64,000 nucleotides of DNA. Source: Acinetobacter sp. Ac_5812. Its GTDB lineage: Bacteria > Pseudomonadota > Gammaproteobacteria > Pseudomonadales > Moraxellaceae. Under the pieces are notes generated by a model. The model was not told the origin of the DNA. It saw only the letters and a program-made list of their open reading frames with translations, and ran no database searches. Every line of letters starts with the position of its first letter. The stretch's first letter is position 1. Location of the stretch: positions 617,084 through 681,083 of the forward strand of contig NZ_LXUK01000022.1 in NCBI RefSeq assembly GCF_013072695.1. The letters are read 5' to 3'. The position numbers were made by a program, and so were the translations under genes. Of the stretch, positions 1 to 8,407 are shown in pieces.

Positions 1-1
1 T

Positions 2-421
2 CGTTTTTTATTCTGGGCAGCAATGCTCTGCATCGTTATTCCTTATCCAATGTTTATGCTGGTGAGTACCAAAAACATCTATTTCATCGTGTTGGGTATT
101 ACGCTCGCGGTCATTGCGCTGTCTTCTTTGTATGCCGTTGTCGCTGGCTTTATGGCGGAAGCATTTCCTGCACATGTGCGTTATTCAGGTATTTCCATTT
201 CCTATCAAATGATTGCGGCAATCACCAGTGGCACGACACCCATCATTGGAACTGTGTTGGCCCAACATTATGCAGGTCAATGGCTACCTTTAGCCTTTTT
301 ATTTAGTTTCCTTTCGCTGCTCTCTCTCATCGGCATCTGTGGCATTACCCGTTTAAGACAGCACAATCTATCACGAGAACAATCCAAACAAAAACAATCA
401 AGCGCTAAACAAGCCGCTTAA
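2..421 (+). CDS. MFS transporter, metabolite:H+ symporter (MHS) type, C-terminal part
   Basis: This is the 3' end of a gene that enters from the left edge; the frame is open from base 2, so no start is visible. The roughly 139 residues seen contain several hydrophobic helices and a typical MFS C-terminal half. The stretch FPAHVRYSGISISYQM, followed by a glycine/threonine-rich helix and QWLPLAF, resembles MHS-family carriers (shikimate, proline/betaine, dicarboxylate and aromatic acid symporters), where this motif sits in the cytoplasmic loop before the last helices. The tail is short, polar and rich in Gln and Lys. The substrate cannot be told from this fragment. It lies 57 bases upstream of the NCS1 permease gene on the same strand, so the two may be co-transcribed. 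Confidence 0.8.
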   Translation, partial: RFLFWAAMLCIVIPYPMFMLVSTKNIYFIVLGITLAVIALSSLYAVVAGFMAEAFPAHVRYSGISISYQMIAAITSGTTPIIGTVLAQHYAGQWLPLAFLFSFLSLLSLIGICGITRLRQHNLSREQSKQKQSSAKQAA

Positions 422-478
422 TGGATGAGCAAACAAGAAAGTCTGAATCTGATAAATGGATATTAAGAGTAGCGTATT

Positions 479-1984
479 ATGCAAAGAGATCGTTCTAAAC
501 AGATTACAACAATTGAAAGCTTTGGCATCGAAGAAATACCAGCTCATGCTCGTAGTGCAATGCCATTTGATCTATTTCGTTTAAGTTTTGGTGGTGCTAA
601 TACCTTTTCGACCTGTGTCTTAGGCAGCTTCCCGATTGTATTTGGCCTCTCTTTTCAAGCTGGATTCTGGGCAATCTTGTGCGGAGTTATCTTAGGGGCC
701 TGTATCTTAGCACCAATGGGAATTTTTGGTGCGCGTACAGGAACCAATAACGCCGTGGCTTCTGGCGCCCATTTTGGTGTCCGTGGCAGAATCGTCGGTT
801 CGTTTTTATCCTTACTCACTGCCATTGCCTTCTTTTCACTCTCCGTTTGGAGTTCTGGCGATGCACTGATTGGCGCAACTGAGCGACTGTTTGACAGTTC
901 TTATCAAAGTAATTGGCTATATGGATTGGTCTATAGCGGCTTTGCCTTAGTGGTACTGATTATTTGTATCTATGGCTTTCGCTTTATGCTGCTGGTGAAC
1001 CGAGTGGCTGTGATCGCCTCTAGCCTGTTATTCTTTTTAGGTCTGTTTGCTTTTTCCAAGCAATTTGATTCAACTTACGCAGGACAAATTCAACTCGGAC
1101 AAGCTGGATTTTGGGCGGCTTTCATGAGTGCTGCATTGATTGCATTCAGTAATCCAATTTCCTTCGGAACTTTCTTAGGTGGCTGGTCACGTTATATTCC
1201 AAAGGAAACAGCTTCATCTAAAATCATGGCAGCCGTGTTTGCATCCCAACTTGCAACCCTCATTCCCTTTCTTTTTGGCCTAGTCACCGCCAGCATTGTT
1301 GCTAGTAGTACTCCCGTATTTATCGAACAAAATAATTACATCGCTGGGCTGATTCAGATTGCACCTGCTTGGTATTTTATTCCTCTGTGTCTGATTGCAC
1401 TGATTGGTGGGTTATCTACTGGAACGACAGCCTTATACGGTACAGGTTTAGACATGTCGAGTCTTTTTCCAAAATCGCTTACACGTGTTAAAGCCACCAT
1501 CTGGGTTGGCCTATTGTCCATCCTGTTCATTTTTCTAGGTCGTTTTGCAGCGAATCTGACTCAAAGCGTCATGACTTTTGCCACCCTAATTGTGGTGTGT
1601 ACCAGCCCATGGATTATCATTATGATTATCGGATTTGTCACCCGTAAAGGTTACTATAAAAATGATGATTTACAGGTGTTTGCAAATGGTCTAAAAGGTG
1701 GTGCTTACTGGTTTCATCATGGTTGGAATTGGCGTGGCATCATCGCATGGATTCCAAGCGCGCTTATCGGCCTATGCTTTGTGAATTTACCAGATCAGTT
1801 CATTGGTATTTAGGGGTATGTATTCAACGGTCTTGATCTGAGTTTACCGATCAGTATTACACTCGCAGCACTGCTTTATATTTCACTGCTCAAACTATTC
1901 CCTGAACCAAGTACTGTATACAAAGCAACATCTAGTGTGAAAAAGACCAAGCAGCAATGTAATCGATCATTGGTGTCAGAATAG
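479..1984 (+). pseudogene. NCS1 family cytosine/purine permease, interrupted by an in-frame TAG
   Basis: From ATG 479 the frame encodes 444 residues of a nucleobase:cation symporter-1 protein (CodB/purine-cytosine permease group). It has a polar N-terminus with IEEIPAHARS, the helix LFRLSFGGANTF, and about eleven membrane segments. A TAG codon at 1811-1813 stops it. The same frame then stays open for another 56 codons to a TAG at 1982-1984. That extension reads GLDLSLPISITLAALLYISL followed by KLFPEP, which looks like the missing last transmembrane helix and C-terminal tail. The intact gene would make about 501 residues. I infer a nonsense mutation removing the final helix; amber readthrough or a base-call error are the alternatives. 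The truncated protein could still be made. The substrate (cytosine, allantoin, hydantoin or similar) is unknown. Confidence 0.8.
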
Positions 1985-2008
1985 CAATGATGCAGATATT
2001 TAACTTAG

Positions 2009-2040
2009 AAAAAAGCCTGCTCAAGAGAACAGGCTTTTTC
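2009..2040. terminator. Bidirectional rho-independent terminator
   Basis: An inverted repeat AAAAAGCCTG / CAGGCTTTTT with a roughly 10-base loop is flanked by an A-run on the left and a T-run on the right. It sits between the converging NCS1 permease and DUF937 genes and can serve both strands. Confidence 0.85.
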
Positions 2041-2052
2041 GCATCGGATTTT

Positions 2053-2667
2053 TTACTTTTTAAGGAAACCACTCACCAAATTCAACACTTGCTGAATATC
2101 TTGGTTGGCTTCTTGTGGATTGGTACTGCTACCTTGCGGTGTTAAAGAATCAATCACTTGCGGTAATACTGAAGCAATTGCACCATAAATCGCTTGTTTC
2201 GGTGCTTGAGTTTGTTGTGCAACTTGTTCTACATCTTGGTCATCAAATAAACTTTGAATATTTTGCTCTGGCACATCTTGTGCATTTTGTTGCTGTGGAT
2301 CTACCCAGCTTTGCACTTGATTCGATAAACCCGCATTTTTTAGTTTATCCAATGCACCTTGTAAACCGCCTTGTTTTTGAATCCAAGCTAACACCAATGG
2401 TAAAACTGCAATCAATAAAGTTTGTGCGGTATTACCACCAGTTGCATTACTTTGGGTTGAAGTATTTCCACCACCCAATTGCCCTAAAACTGAACCCAAG
2501 ATACCACCCAAGCCGCCTTGCTGGCTTTGGGTATTTTGCTGCTGCCCACCAAGTTGACCTAAAACAGAACCTAAAATTCCACCTAAACCACCCGTTTGGC
2601 CTGATTGTTGCTGACCGCCTAAAGCTTGCTTTGCTAAAATTTCAACAATGTTGGTTAAATCAGTCAT
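2053..2667 (-). CDS. DUF937 (YidB-like) protein with an internal 16-residue duplication
   Basis: The 204-residue product is rich in Gln and Gly. The N-terminal 70 residues hold two perfect copies of GGLGGILGSVLGQLGG (residues 26-41 and 51-66) separated by a Gln/Ser linker. A hydrophobic segment follows (LLIAVLPLVLAWIQ, about residues 84-97). The second half contains GLQGALDKLKNAGL, QSWV and the pattern PEQNIQSLFDDQDVEQVA, all typical of the DUF937/YidB family. The biochemical role of that family is not established. It has no cleavable signal peptide that I can recognise. It converges on the NCS1 permease gene and appears monocistronic. Repeat number in the Gly-rich part may vary between strains. 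Confidence 0.8.
   Translation of the reverse strand: MTDLTNIVEILAKQALGGQQQSGQTGGLGGILGSVLGQLGGQQQNTQSQQGGLGGILGSVLGQLGGGNTSTQSNATGGNTAQTLLIAVLPLVLAWIQKQGGLQGALDKLKNAGLSNQVQSWVDPQQQNAQDVPEQNIQSLFDDQDVEQVAQQTQAPKQAIYGAIASVLPQVIDSLTPQGSSTNPQEANQDIQQVLNLVSGFLKK
2470..2592 (-). repeat. Tandem 48-base coding repeat in the DUF937 gene
   Basis: Two 48-base units (2545-2592 and 2470-2517) encode the identical peptide GGLGGILGSVLGQLGG with different synonymous codons and a 27-base spacer. The codon divergence indicates an old duplication under protein-level selection rather than a fresh slippage event. Confidence 0.8.
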
Positions 2668-2785
2668 GACTTAAACTTTCCTTTGGAATTATTTATGCAA
2701 AAAGCATACGCTGCTTTGAAAGCACAAAACAAAGTTAAATTGTTAAATTTTGCAAGAACTTGCAACTCTTTCCAGCCTGATTATT

Positions 2786-3247
2786 TTACCAGCGGAATTT
2801 ATTCCAATTCTCAGGATTCGCCCAGAACTTGGAGTTAAACCAGTCAGGTACATGCTTATAAGTCAAAATATTAAATTGCCATAAAGCAAAATCACTGCCG
2901 TGTGTGGTTTTATCAATCAATTGAGTAAAGCCAAGCGAACGCAATAATTTTTCATCGCCCAGTTTACTGACCACGACAATTCGTTTAGCCATCAGGTCAC
3001 GTAACTTCACCAACAGCTGTGATTTTTGCGTTTCGGTGATGTTTTGCATTTCTTCTGTATCAAATAATACAAAACCTAAATCATAACGCTGCGTAAATGG
3101 CAGACTTAAAAAGTCAGTTACGCTAAAATAATGCCATTGAATTGAAGCATTTTGGTCAATCTGCTGACCTATACAAAGTGCAGTATGAATGGGCTGTTCT
3201 TGAGATAAATCGTCTAGCATAGAAGTGATGACATTTTGTTCAGCCAT
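2786..3247 (-). CDS. DUF6231 family protein
   Basis: The product is 153 residues from ATG 3247, which has an AAGGG motif about 8 bases upstream. A longer reading from 3301 would overlap the start of the divergent DUF2797 gene and is less likely. The sequence (MAEQNVITSMLDDL... ending NPENWNKFRW) matches my memory of the DUF6231 family of Acinetobacter and related gammaproteobacteria. It is cytosolic with no membrane segment. The central part (DLGFVLFDTEEM, then RIVVVSKLGDEKLLRSLGF) resembles the late strands of a Rossmann-like or methyltransferase-like fold, but no AdoMet motif is evident. Function unknown. Confidence 0.65.
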   Translation of the reverse strand: MAEQNVITSMLDDLSQEQPIHTALCIGQQIDQNASIQWHYFSVTDFLSLPFTQRYDLGFVLFDTEEMQNITETQKSQLLVKLRDLMAKRIVVVSKLGDEKLLRSLGFTQLIDKTTHGSDFALWQFNILTYKHVPDWFNSKFWANPENWNKFRW

Positions 3248-3284
3248 AACTGCAACCCTTGATTGAAAAGATGAGAGTTTATTA

Positions 3285-4154
3285 ATGGAACTACAAGGCA
3301 TTTGTCATAAAATGCATGCAGCGCTCAAAACGCATAGTGTAACTGATCAATCAACAAGCAAGGCAAATGTTGAATATAAATTTATATTAGATCGTTCAGA
3401 AACTGACCTTCCTTTTGTTTTAGGTCAAGAAATTGAGATCGAATGGACGGGCAATATCTTTTGTACCTCTTGTGGCGCAAAAACACCGAAGTCTTATTCG
3501 CAGGGTCATTGTTTTAAATGTTTTAAAACCAAGGCCGAATGTGACCTGTGCATTATGAAACCTGAAACCTGCCATTATCACTTGGGAACCTGTCGTGAAG
3601 ACCAGTTCGCACATGATGTTTGTTTCCAACCACATATTGTGTATTTGGCCAATTCAAGTGCCTTAAAGATCGGGATTACCCGTATTGTCAATATGCCGAC
3701 CCGTTGGTTAGATCAAGGGGCAACCCAAGCTTTACCCATTATGAAAGTCGGTTCACGTCGTTTGTCTGGGCATTTGGAAACGTTAATTGGTACACAAATC
3801 GCAGATAAAACCGACTGGCGCAAATTGCTGAAAGGTGAAGCTGAACCGTTAAATCTGCTTGAGCAACGTGATCAAATTCTTGAAGAATTCGCTCCGAAAA
3901 TTCAAAGCATCCGTGAAGAATTCAATCAAAACCTTGAATTTAACGAGAGCTTGGAATTCTTGGAAGATGAAACGCCGCGTGAATTTATCTATCCAGTTGA
4001 GCATTATCCTGAAAAGATTAAATCGCTGAATTTGGATAAAACGCCTAAAATTCGCGGTGTATTGCAAGGGATCAAAGGCCAATACTTATTATTTGATATT
4101 GGTGTGATCAATATTCGTAAATATACAGGTTATGAACTGATCCTTCGTGCCTGA
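3285..4154 (+). CDS. DUF2797 domain protein
   Basis: This encodes 289 residues from ATG 3285, with GAGAG about 8 bases upstream. The middle carries a cluster of Cys and His residues: CTSCG near residue 61, CFKCF near 78, CDLC near 87, then a His- and Cys-containing CHYHLGTC stretch near residue 96. This looks like a zinc-binding module and is the hallmark of DUF2797. It is followed by HIVYLANSSALKIGITR, which recalls the first strands of a GIY-YIG nuclease fold. The family has no firm function. The gene is divergent from the DUF6231 gene, with only 37 bases between starts, and is closed by a terminator shared with lpxB. Confidence 0.8.
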   Translation: MELQGICHKMHAALKTHSVTDQSTSKANVEYKFILDRSETDLPFVLGQEIEIEWTGNIFCTSCGAKTPKSYSQGHCFKCFKTKAECDLCIMKPETCHYHLGTCREDQFAHDVCFQPHIVYLANSSALKIGITRIVNMPTRWLDQGATQALPIMKVGSRRLSGHLETLIGTQIADKTDWRKLLKGEAEPLNLLEQRDQILEEFAPKIQSIREEFNQNLEFNESLEFLEDETPREFIYPVEHYPEKIKSLNLDKTPKIRGVLQGIKGQYLLFDIGVINIRKYTGYELILRA

Positions 4155-4165
4155 AGGATATGCAT

Positions 4166-4198
4166 AAAAAAGGTGGCTTAATCGCCACCTTTTTATTT
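4166..4198. terminator. Bidirectional terminator overlapping the lpxB stop codon
   Basis: A-run, GGTGGC, six-base loop, GCCACC and T-run form a compact stem between the converging DUF2797 and lpxB genes. The lpxB stop codon (4197-4199) overlaps the last bases of the structure. Confidence 0.85.
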
Positions 4199-5375
4199 AG
4201 CCTGCATTCAGGCAATTAAGAATCGCCTGTACTGGATCTTCAGTATTACCTGAGATCAACTGTTTATGCATGCTCAAATGTTGCATCATTTGGATATGCG
4301 CCGTTTCATGATCCATTAATTTTTCAATTTCAGTGGCTAAATGCTGAGGCGTTGCATCGGCCTGAATCAGTTCCTCAATCACTTTCTTGCCCGCAATAAT
4401 GTTTGGCAATGAATAGTATGGAATTTTGACCATAAATTTCGCAATCAGATAGGTCAACCAATTCAACTTATAAAAAGTCACCATTGGACGATGCAATAAC
4501 ATTGCTTCAAGAGTCGCCGTACCAGAAGCCAAAGCGACGATATCACTGGCATTCATCACCATACGGCCAATTTTTGACTCGGCATCGCTATTTTCCAGTA
4601 CATGAATTTTAGATTTCAGGCTGGTATCTAGATTTTGAATGCCCTGTTCAATCTGATGCTTGCGCGCATCATTAATTGCGGGGATTAAAAACTCCAGATC
4701 AGGATGCTTCCGATGAAGAATTTCAGCAGCACCTGTGAGCAGTGGCAGCAATCGTTCAATTTCACCACGGCGACTTCCAGGTAATAAAGCAATATGGGTT
4801 TTATGCGCAGACAAGCCTAATTGATGCTTGGCTTCAGTAATTGGATTTTTTAACGGTAGTTGCTTTGCCAATGGATGCCCAACAAAGGCAGCGGCAACCT
4901 CATAATTTTCATAAAAGGTTTTTTCAAATGGAAATAAACAAAGTACCAAGTCAATACTGCGTTTAATTCCATGAACACGACCTTGGCGCCACGCCCAGAC
5001 CGACGGGCTGACATATTGCACAGTTTTTATCGGTAACTGTTTTTCTTTAATAGTTTTAGATAGGCGTAAATTAAAATCGGGCGCATCAATACCAATAAAG
5101 ATATCAACGGGATGCCCAGTCCAACGTTCAACTAGACCATCACGCACAGCAAACAGCTTTTTTAAATCTTTAAGGACTTCAACAATTCCCATCACCGAAA
5201 GAATTTCCATCGGATAATAACTGTGAAATCCCTCTGCAATCATTTGTGGGCCACCAATCCCCTCAAATTCAGCATCGATGCCCTGTTCGCGAAAACTGCG
5301 CATGAGTTTCACTCCTAGAGTATCTCCAGAAACTTCCCCCACCACGATACCAATTTTTAGTTTTTGCTTTAACAA
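4197..5375 (-). CDS. lpxB: Lipid-A-disaccharide synthase LpxB
   Basis: This 392-residue protein has the length and motifs of GT19 enzymes: GEVSGDTLG at residues 13-21, EGIGGPQM near 38, SPSVWAWRQGR near 125, the LLPGSRRGEI loop near 200 and ASGTATLEAML near 285. LpxB condenses UDP-2,3-diacylglucosamine with lipid X to form the tetraacyl disaccharide 1-phosphate of lipid A at the inner face of the membrane. The gene stands alone here. It is not next to lpxD-fabZ-lpxA as in enterobacteria, and it faces the DUF2797 gene across a shared terminator. Start ATG 5375 is the family-typical start. Confidence 0.97.
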   Translation of the reverse strand: MLKQKLKIGIVVGEVSGDTLGVKLMRSFREQGIDAEFEGIGGPQMIAEGFHSYYPMEILSVMGIVEVLKDLKKLFAVRDGLVERWTGHPVDIFIGIDAPDFNLRLSKTIKEKQLPIKTVQYVSPSVWAWRQGRVHGIKRSIDLVLCLFPFEKTFYENYEVAAAFVGHPLAKQLPLKNPITEAKHQLGLSAHKTHIALLPGSRRGEIERLLPLLTGAAEILHRKHPDLEFLIPAINDARKHQIEQGIQNLDTSLKSKIHVLENSDAESKIGRMVMNASDIVALASGTATLEAMLLHRPMVTFYKLNWLTYLIAKFMVKIPYYSLPNIIAGKKVIEELIQADATPQHLATEIEKLMDHETAHIQMMQHLSMHKQLISGNTEDPVQAILNCLNAG

Positions 5376-5623
5376 GACCTACGCCCCACAGAAATGTTTA
5401 AATGATTCTAACAGAATGATTTTACATCGAATCACCCTACACCGTGCAAATTGTTCATGATTGGTGAACATCAGTTCTGATCTAAGATGACATTTATTAT
5501 TCAAAATACAATCTAGATTTACGATGAATGAAGAATTGATTGAGATTCAGCTAAGACTTAATATAAACAAGAATCATTTCCATACGTGATCTATTTCTCC
5601 CTTCTTTTGCTTCAAGACCCTTT

Positions 5624-5917
5624 ATGGCTAAATCTGCATCTGTTTCGCTTGTCTATCGACTGAGCATTTTCTATCGCTTTGTACTGAGCTTTGTTCTTGG
5701 CTACGTGTGCATGATGTATTTGAGCCTTGGACTTGGTTCATTGTTTAGCCATTTATTAGACAAGGCAGAGGCAATCTATCTTGCGGCCTTTATTTCAATT
5801 CTCTTTTATCTGGCCTTTATCATTTTGAGTTTTTGTACGCATTCATTGATCAAACTCAGCTTGATCAGTCTGGTTTTGACTGGCGCATTGTTTGGCTTAT
5901 CTGTGGGTTTAAATTAA
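5624..5917 (+). CDS. DUF3649 small membrane protein
   Basis: The 97-residue product has three hydrophobic segments and fits DUF3649, a family usually found next to PepSY reductase-like proteins and ferric siderophore receptors. It is the first gene of a three-gene operon; the PepSY gene starts two bases after its stop. It is likely an inner-membrane accessory in iron or siderophore processing, but its biochemical role is unknown. A weak Fur-box-like match lies about 40 bases upstream (around 5570-5583, containing AATCATT) and is not convincing on its own. Confidence 0.75.
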   Translation: MAKSASVSLVYRLSIFYRFVLSFVLGYVCMMYLSLGLGSLFSHLLDKAEAIYLAAFISILFYLAFIILSFCTHSLIKLSLISLVLTGALFGLSVGLN

Positions 5918-5919
5918 AA

Positions 5920-7479
5920 ATGCAAAATAAAGGTGTTCGCCAATCAATGGCATGGTTGCATGCGTGGACAGGCTTAATTTTTGGCTGGCTTTTATTTGCC
6001 ATTTTTTTAATGGGCACCAGCTCCTATTATCGACATCAGATTAATCTATGGATGCAGCCACAACTGGCGCAATATCAAGTCAATCAAGATACAGCGATTC
6101 GTACAGCAACGGATTATTTAGCTAAAAATGCGGCTGATGCCAAATCTTGGTATCTCAATATTGCCAATCATGAAGAACCCGTCAATAAAATGTATTGGCA
6201 ACAAGCCAGCGGCGGCTATGAAAGCCGTAGTTTAGATGCCAATACAGGGCAAGAGCTAAAACTCTCAGCGACCCAAGGCGGAGATTTCTTTTATAATTTC
6301 CACTTTCAGCTCTATGGTGTTCCCATCATGGTCGGACGGCTGATTGCCTGTCTCGCTGCCTTTATTATGCTGGTTGCCTTGGTGTCAGGTATCATTACAC
6401 ATAAGAAGATCTTTACCGATTTCTTTACTCTCAGAACATTTAAATCGCAACGCTCATGGTTGGACTTCCATAATGTCTCTTCTGTACTGGCATTGCCATT
6501 TTTCCTGACCATTACCTTTACAGGCTTGGCGATTTTCTTTTATCTGTACTTGCCTTGGGGCATGCAAAAGCTTTATCCAGAGAATCCTTTTCAATATTTT
6601 ACTGAGATCAGAACCACTGAAAAAAGTACAACGCATCAAGCTGAACCTAAAAAAGCGGAAATGTTACCGATTGGCAGCTTATTAGAAAAAGTAAAACAAC
6701 AATGGGGAGATCAAGCCTTAGCATCGATTGAGGTCAAAAATCCCAATACAGACCAAGCCATCATTACCTTTAAGCAATTAGAAGATCGTTCGATTAGCTT
6801 AAATCAGGCACAAATTACCTTTGATGGTCAAGGTCATGTATTGGCGAATACCCGAAATGAAAGTGCTGTTGCGACCTTAAATGCAGGTGTTTATGGCCTA
6901 CATATGGCGACTTTTGCTCAGCCGATACTGCGCTTCGCTTTCTTTTGCTCAGGCATTCTGGGATGTTTGATGATTGCGTCTGGCCTATTACTGTGGAGCT
7001 TAAAACGTCAGATTCAAAATAAATCGAATCAATTTCATTTCGGCTATTATCTGGTGGATCGTTTAAATGTTGCAGCCTTTGTCGGCCTTCCTACGGCAAT
7101 GCTCGGCTATCTATTCGCCAATCGATTGGTCCATATCACTGAAACCACCCCTAACTATGAAATTTATACCTTTTTCAGCGTATGGGGACTGAGCTTTATC
7201 ATCGCTTTATTGACCCAAAAACAATATTTATGGAAATCACAGATTTGTATCTTCGGATTGATTGCTTTGATTCTACCGATCTCTAACTTGGTGTACTTGA
7301 TTCAACATCAGTTAATCACTGATTTACACAGCTATTGGATATTCTTGCGAATTGATTTGTTTCTGTTGGTCTGTGCCCTATTTGCCGTGTTTATTTTTAG
7401 AAATATTCAGCCGATTCAAGAGAAATCCGCTCAGAAAATTAAAAGCAAGTTGGCAAAGCAACAAGAGGTTAAAGCATGA
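5920..7479 (+). CDS. PepSY-associated TM helix protein (PiuB/FoxB-like)
   Basis: The gene encodes 519 residues from ATG 5920; the longer frame would overlap the preceding gene. The N-terminus RQSMAWLHAWTGLIFGWLLF is the classic PepSY_TM start, with a His at the membrane edge. About five more membrane segments follow, with conserved His residues such as FHFQLYG, SWLDFHNVSS and YGLHMATFAQP. PepSY membrane proteins of this type are thought to act as inner-membrane reductases or electron-transfer proteins that release iron from siderophores (FoxB in Pseudomonas is an example). Its place between DUF3649 and DUF3325 genes supports an iron role. The physiological substrate cannot be told. Confidence 0.85.
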   Translation: MQNKGVRQSMAWLHAWTGLIFGWLLFAIFLMGTSSYYRHQINLWMQPQLAQYQVNQDTAIRTATDYLAKNAADAKSWYLNIANHEEPVNKMYWQQASGGYESRSLDANTGQELKLSATQGGDFFYNFHFQLYGVPIMVGRLIACLAAFIMLVALVSGIITHKKIFTDFFTLRTFKSQRSWLDFHNVSSVLALPFFLTITFTGLAIFFYLYLPWGMQKLYPENPFQYFTEIRTTEKSTTHQAEPKKAEMLPIGSLLEKVKQQWGDQALASIEVKNPNTDQAIITFKQLEDRSISLNQAQITFDGQGHVLANTRNESAVATLNAGVYGLHMATFAQPILRFAFFCSGILGCLMIASGLLLWSLKRQIQNKSNQFHFGYYLVDRLNVAAFVGLPTAMLGYLFANRLVHITETTPNYEIYTFFSVWGLSFIIALLTQKQYLWKSQICIFGLIALILPISNLVYLIQHQLITDLHSYWIFLRIDLFLLVCALFAVFIFRNIQPIQEKSAQKIKSKLAKQQEVKA

Positions 7480-7754
7480 TTCTGTTGAGCCTTGTTTTGA
7501 CCCTCATCGGGATGTTGTTACTCTATAAATGTAGCGCCAAGCAAATCAGTAAAGCCAAACAACAGGTTTTCATTCGCTATCAAACACACCTTAGAGTCTT
7601 AGCTTATGTCTGCTTTTTGATTGCAGGTAGCTTGCTTTGTTTAGAGTATGGTAGTTCGATTGGCTTTATCAGTTGGTGGATCTTTGCCACACCAGTGACC
7701 TTTATATTGGTGTTATCAGTGAATGAGTTAAAACCCACTAAAAAACTAAAATGA
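7476..7754 (+). CDS. DUF3325 small membrane protein
   Basis: This 92-residue protein has three predicted membrane helices and fits DUF3325. Its ATG overlaps the stop of the PepSY gene (ATGA), so translation is coupled. DUF3649, PepSY_TM and DUF3325 together form a recurrent iron-uptake-associated set. Function beyond that is unknown. A hairpin with T-rich downstream sequence follows at 7767. Confidence 0.75.
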   Translation: MILLSLVLTLIGMLLLYKCSAKQISKAKQQVFIRYQTHLRVLAYVCFLIAGSLLCLEYGSSIGFISWWIFATPVTFILVLSVNELKPTKKLK

Positions 7755-7766
7755 TTTTGCTATAAC

Positions 7767-7800
7767 AGCTATCCTCAACTTCTGCCAAGGATAGCTTTAT
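7767..7800 (+). terminator. Rho-independent terminator after the DUF3325 gene
   Basis: AGCTATCCT and AGGATAGCT form a 9-bp perfect stem with a 12-base loop, followed by TTATTACTT. It closes the DUF3649-PepSY-DUF3325 operon. Confidence 0.75.
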
Positions 7801-7810
7801 TACTTAAAAA

Positions 7811-8002
7811 TTAATGCCCGTGATGGCTATGATCTTCCTGAGAAGCCGTTTTGTCTTTGTCATCACAACATTTCATCTTTTTTTCACAGCACTCTTTTTT
7901 TATGGTGGCCTCTTTTTCTTTACAGCAATCACTAGTAGCAAAAGCAGGTACAGTAGCGGTCAATAGAAGCGTTGAAAGCAATACAGTTTTAATATTAAAC
8001 AT
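7811..8002 (-). CDS. Small exported Cys/His-rich protein
   Basis: About 63 residues are encoded from the third of three consecutive ATG codons (8002), which best fits an AAAGGA ribosome site; the first ATG is at 8008. An N-terminal signal peptide (residues 1 to about 22, ending PAFA) precedes a mature part of about 40 residues. The mature part holds four CC pairs (SDCCKE, ECCEK, MKCCDD and related) in a Lys/Glu/Asp background and ends HSHHGH. Dense Cys and His ligands suggest a periplasmic metal-binding peptide. I do not recognise a named family. It lies 36 bases downstream of the stop-proximal end of another exported Met/His-rich gene on the same strand, so both may form one unit. Confidence 0.65.
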   Translation of the reverse strand: MFNIKTVLLSTLLLTATVPAFATSDCCKEKEATIKKECCEKKMKCCDDKDKTASQEDHSHHGH

Positions 8003-8038
8003 CATCATGTCCTTTAAATAAAAATTAAAAATTTGAAT

Positions 8039-8407
8039 TTATAAAAACAGGACATGATTTGGAGGACGATAAGGTAACTGATAAATGCCTAAAGTCAGTT
8101 GATCTTCATAGGCTGAATTTGCTGTTTTAATTGATTGTATGCTTCGTTCAATGGAATGATGGCTGTGTTCAAATGTTGCAGCGACACAACACAGACTCTT
8201 TTGACAGTGTGATGTATCCATTTTGCCACTGTCCATAGTGTCATGCTTAGTCATCGCGGACATTCCACAATCTGACATTGCAGCATGATTTGAAATGACT
8301 TGCTCTACGACAGGTTGATTCACTTCAGACACAGCCATTGCATAGCTATTGGTGATAAAACACATAGCAATCAGCAATGAAATGAGGCTTCGAATGAAAA
8401 TTGGCAT
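8039..8407 (-). CDS. Exported Met/His/Cys-rich protein, copper-accessory-like
   Basis: The product is 122 residues from ATG 8407; a TTG at 8422 would add five residues. A signal peptide (IRSLISLLIAMCFITNSYA) is followed by a region dense in Met, His and Cys: MSDCGMSAMTKHDTMDSGKM, then SHCQKSLCCV and FEHSHHS. Such Met/His patterns are common in periplasmic copper-handling proteins. The C-terminus ends YQLPYRPPNHVLFL, a short Pro-rich ending reminiscent of DUF2946-like proteins, but the match is loose. It is expressed towards the Cys-rich gene at 7811. No operator was recognised upstream. Metal identity is inferred only from composition. Confidence 0.6.
   Translation of the reverse strand: MPIFIRSLISLLIAMCFITNSYAMAVSEVNQPVVEQVISNHAAMSDCGMSAMTKHDTMDSGKMDTSHCQKSLCCVAATFEHSHHSIERSIQSIKTANSAYEDQLTLGIYQLPYRPPNHVLFL

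Noticed and set aside
421..498. Short frame starting at an ATG overlapping the MFS stop codon
   Set aside because: It gives only about 25 codons, has no ribosome site and overlaps the permease start; it is most likely chance.
5452..5470. TGTTCA / TGAACA inverted repeat in the lpxB-DUF3649 spacer
   Set aside because: A 6-bp repeat in AT-rich spacer is expected by chance, and no matching regulator is nearby.
5570..5590. Possible Fur box upstream of the DUF3649-PepSY operon
   Set aside because: Only about 11 of 19 positions match the consensus, mainly the AATCATT core; too weak to call although an iron role is likely.
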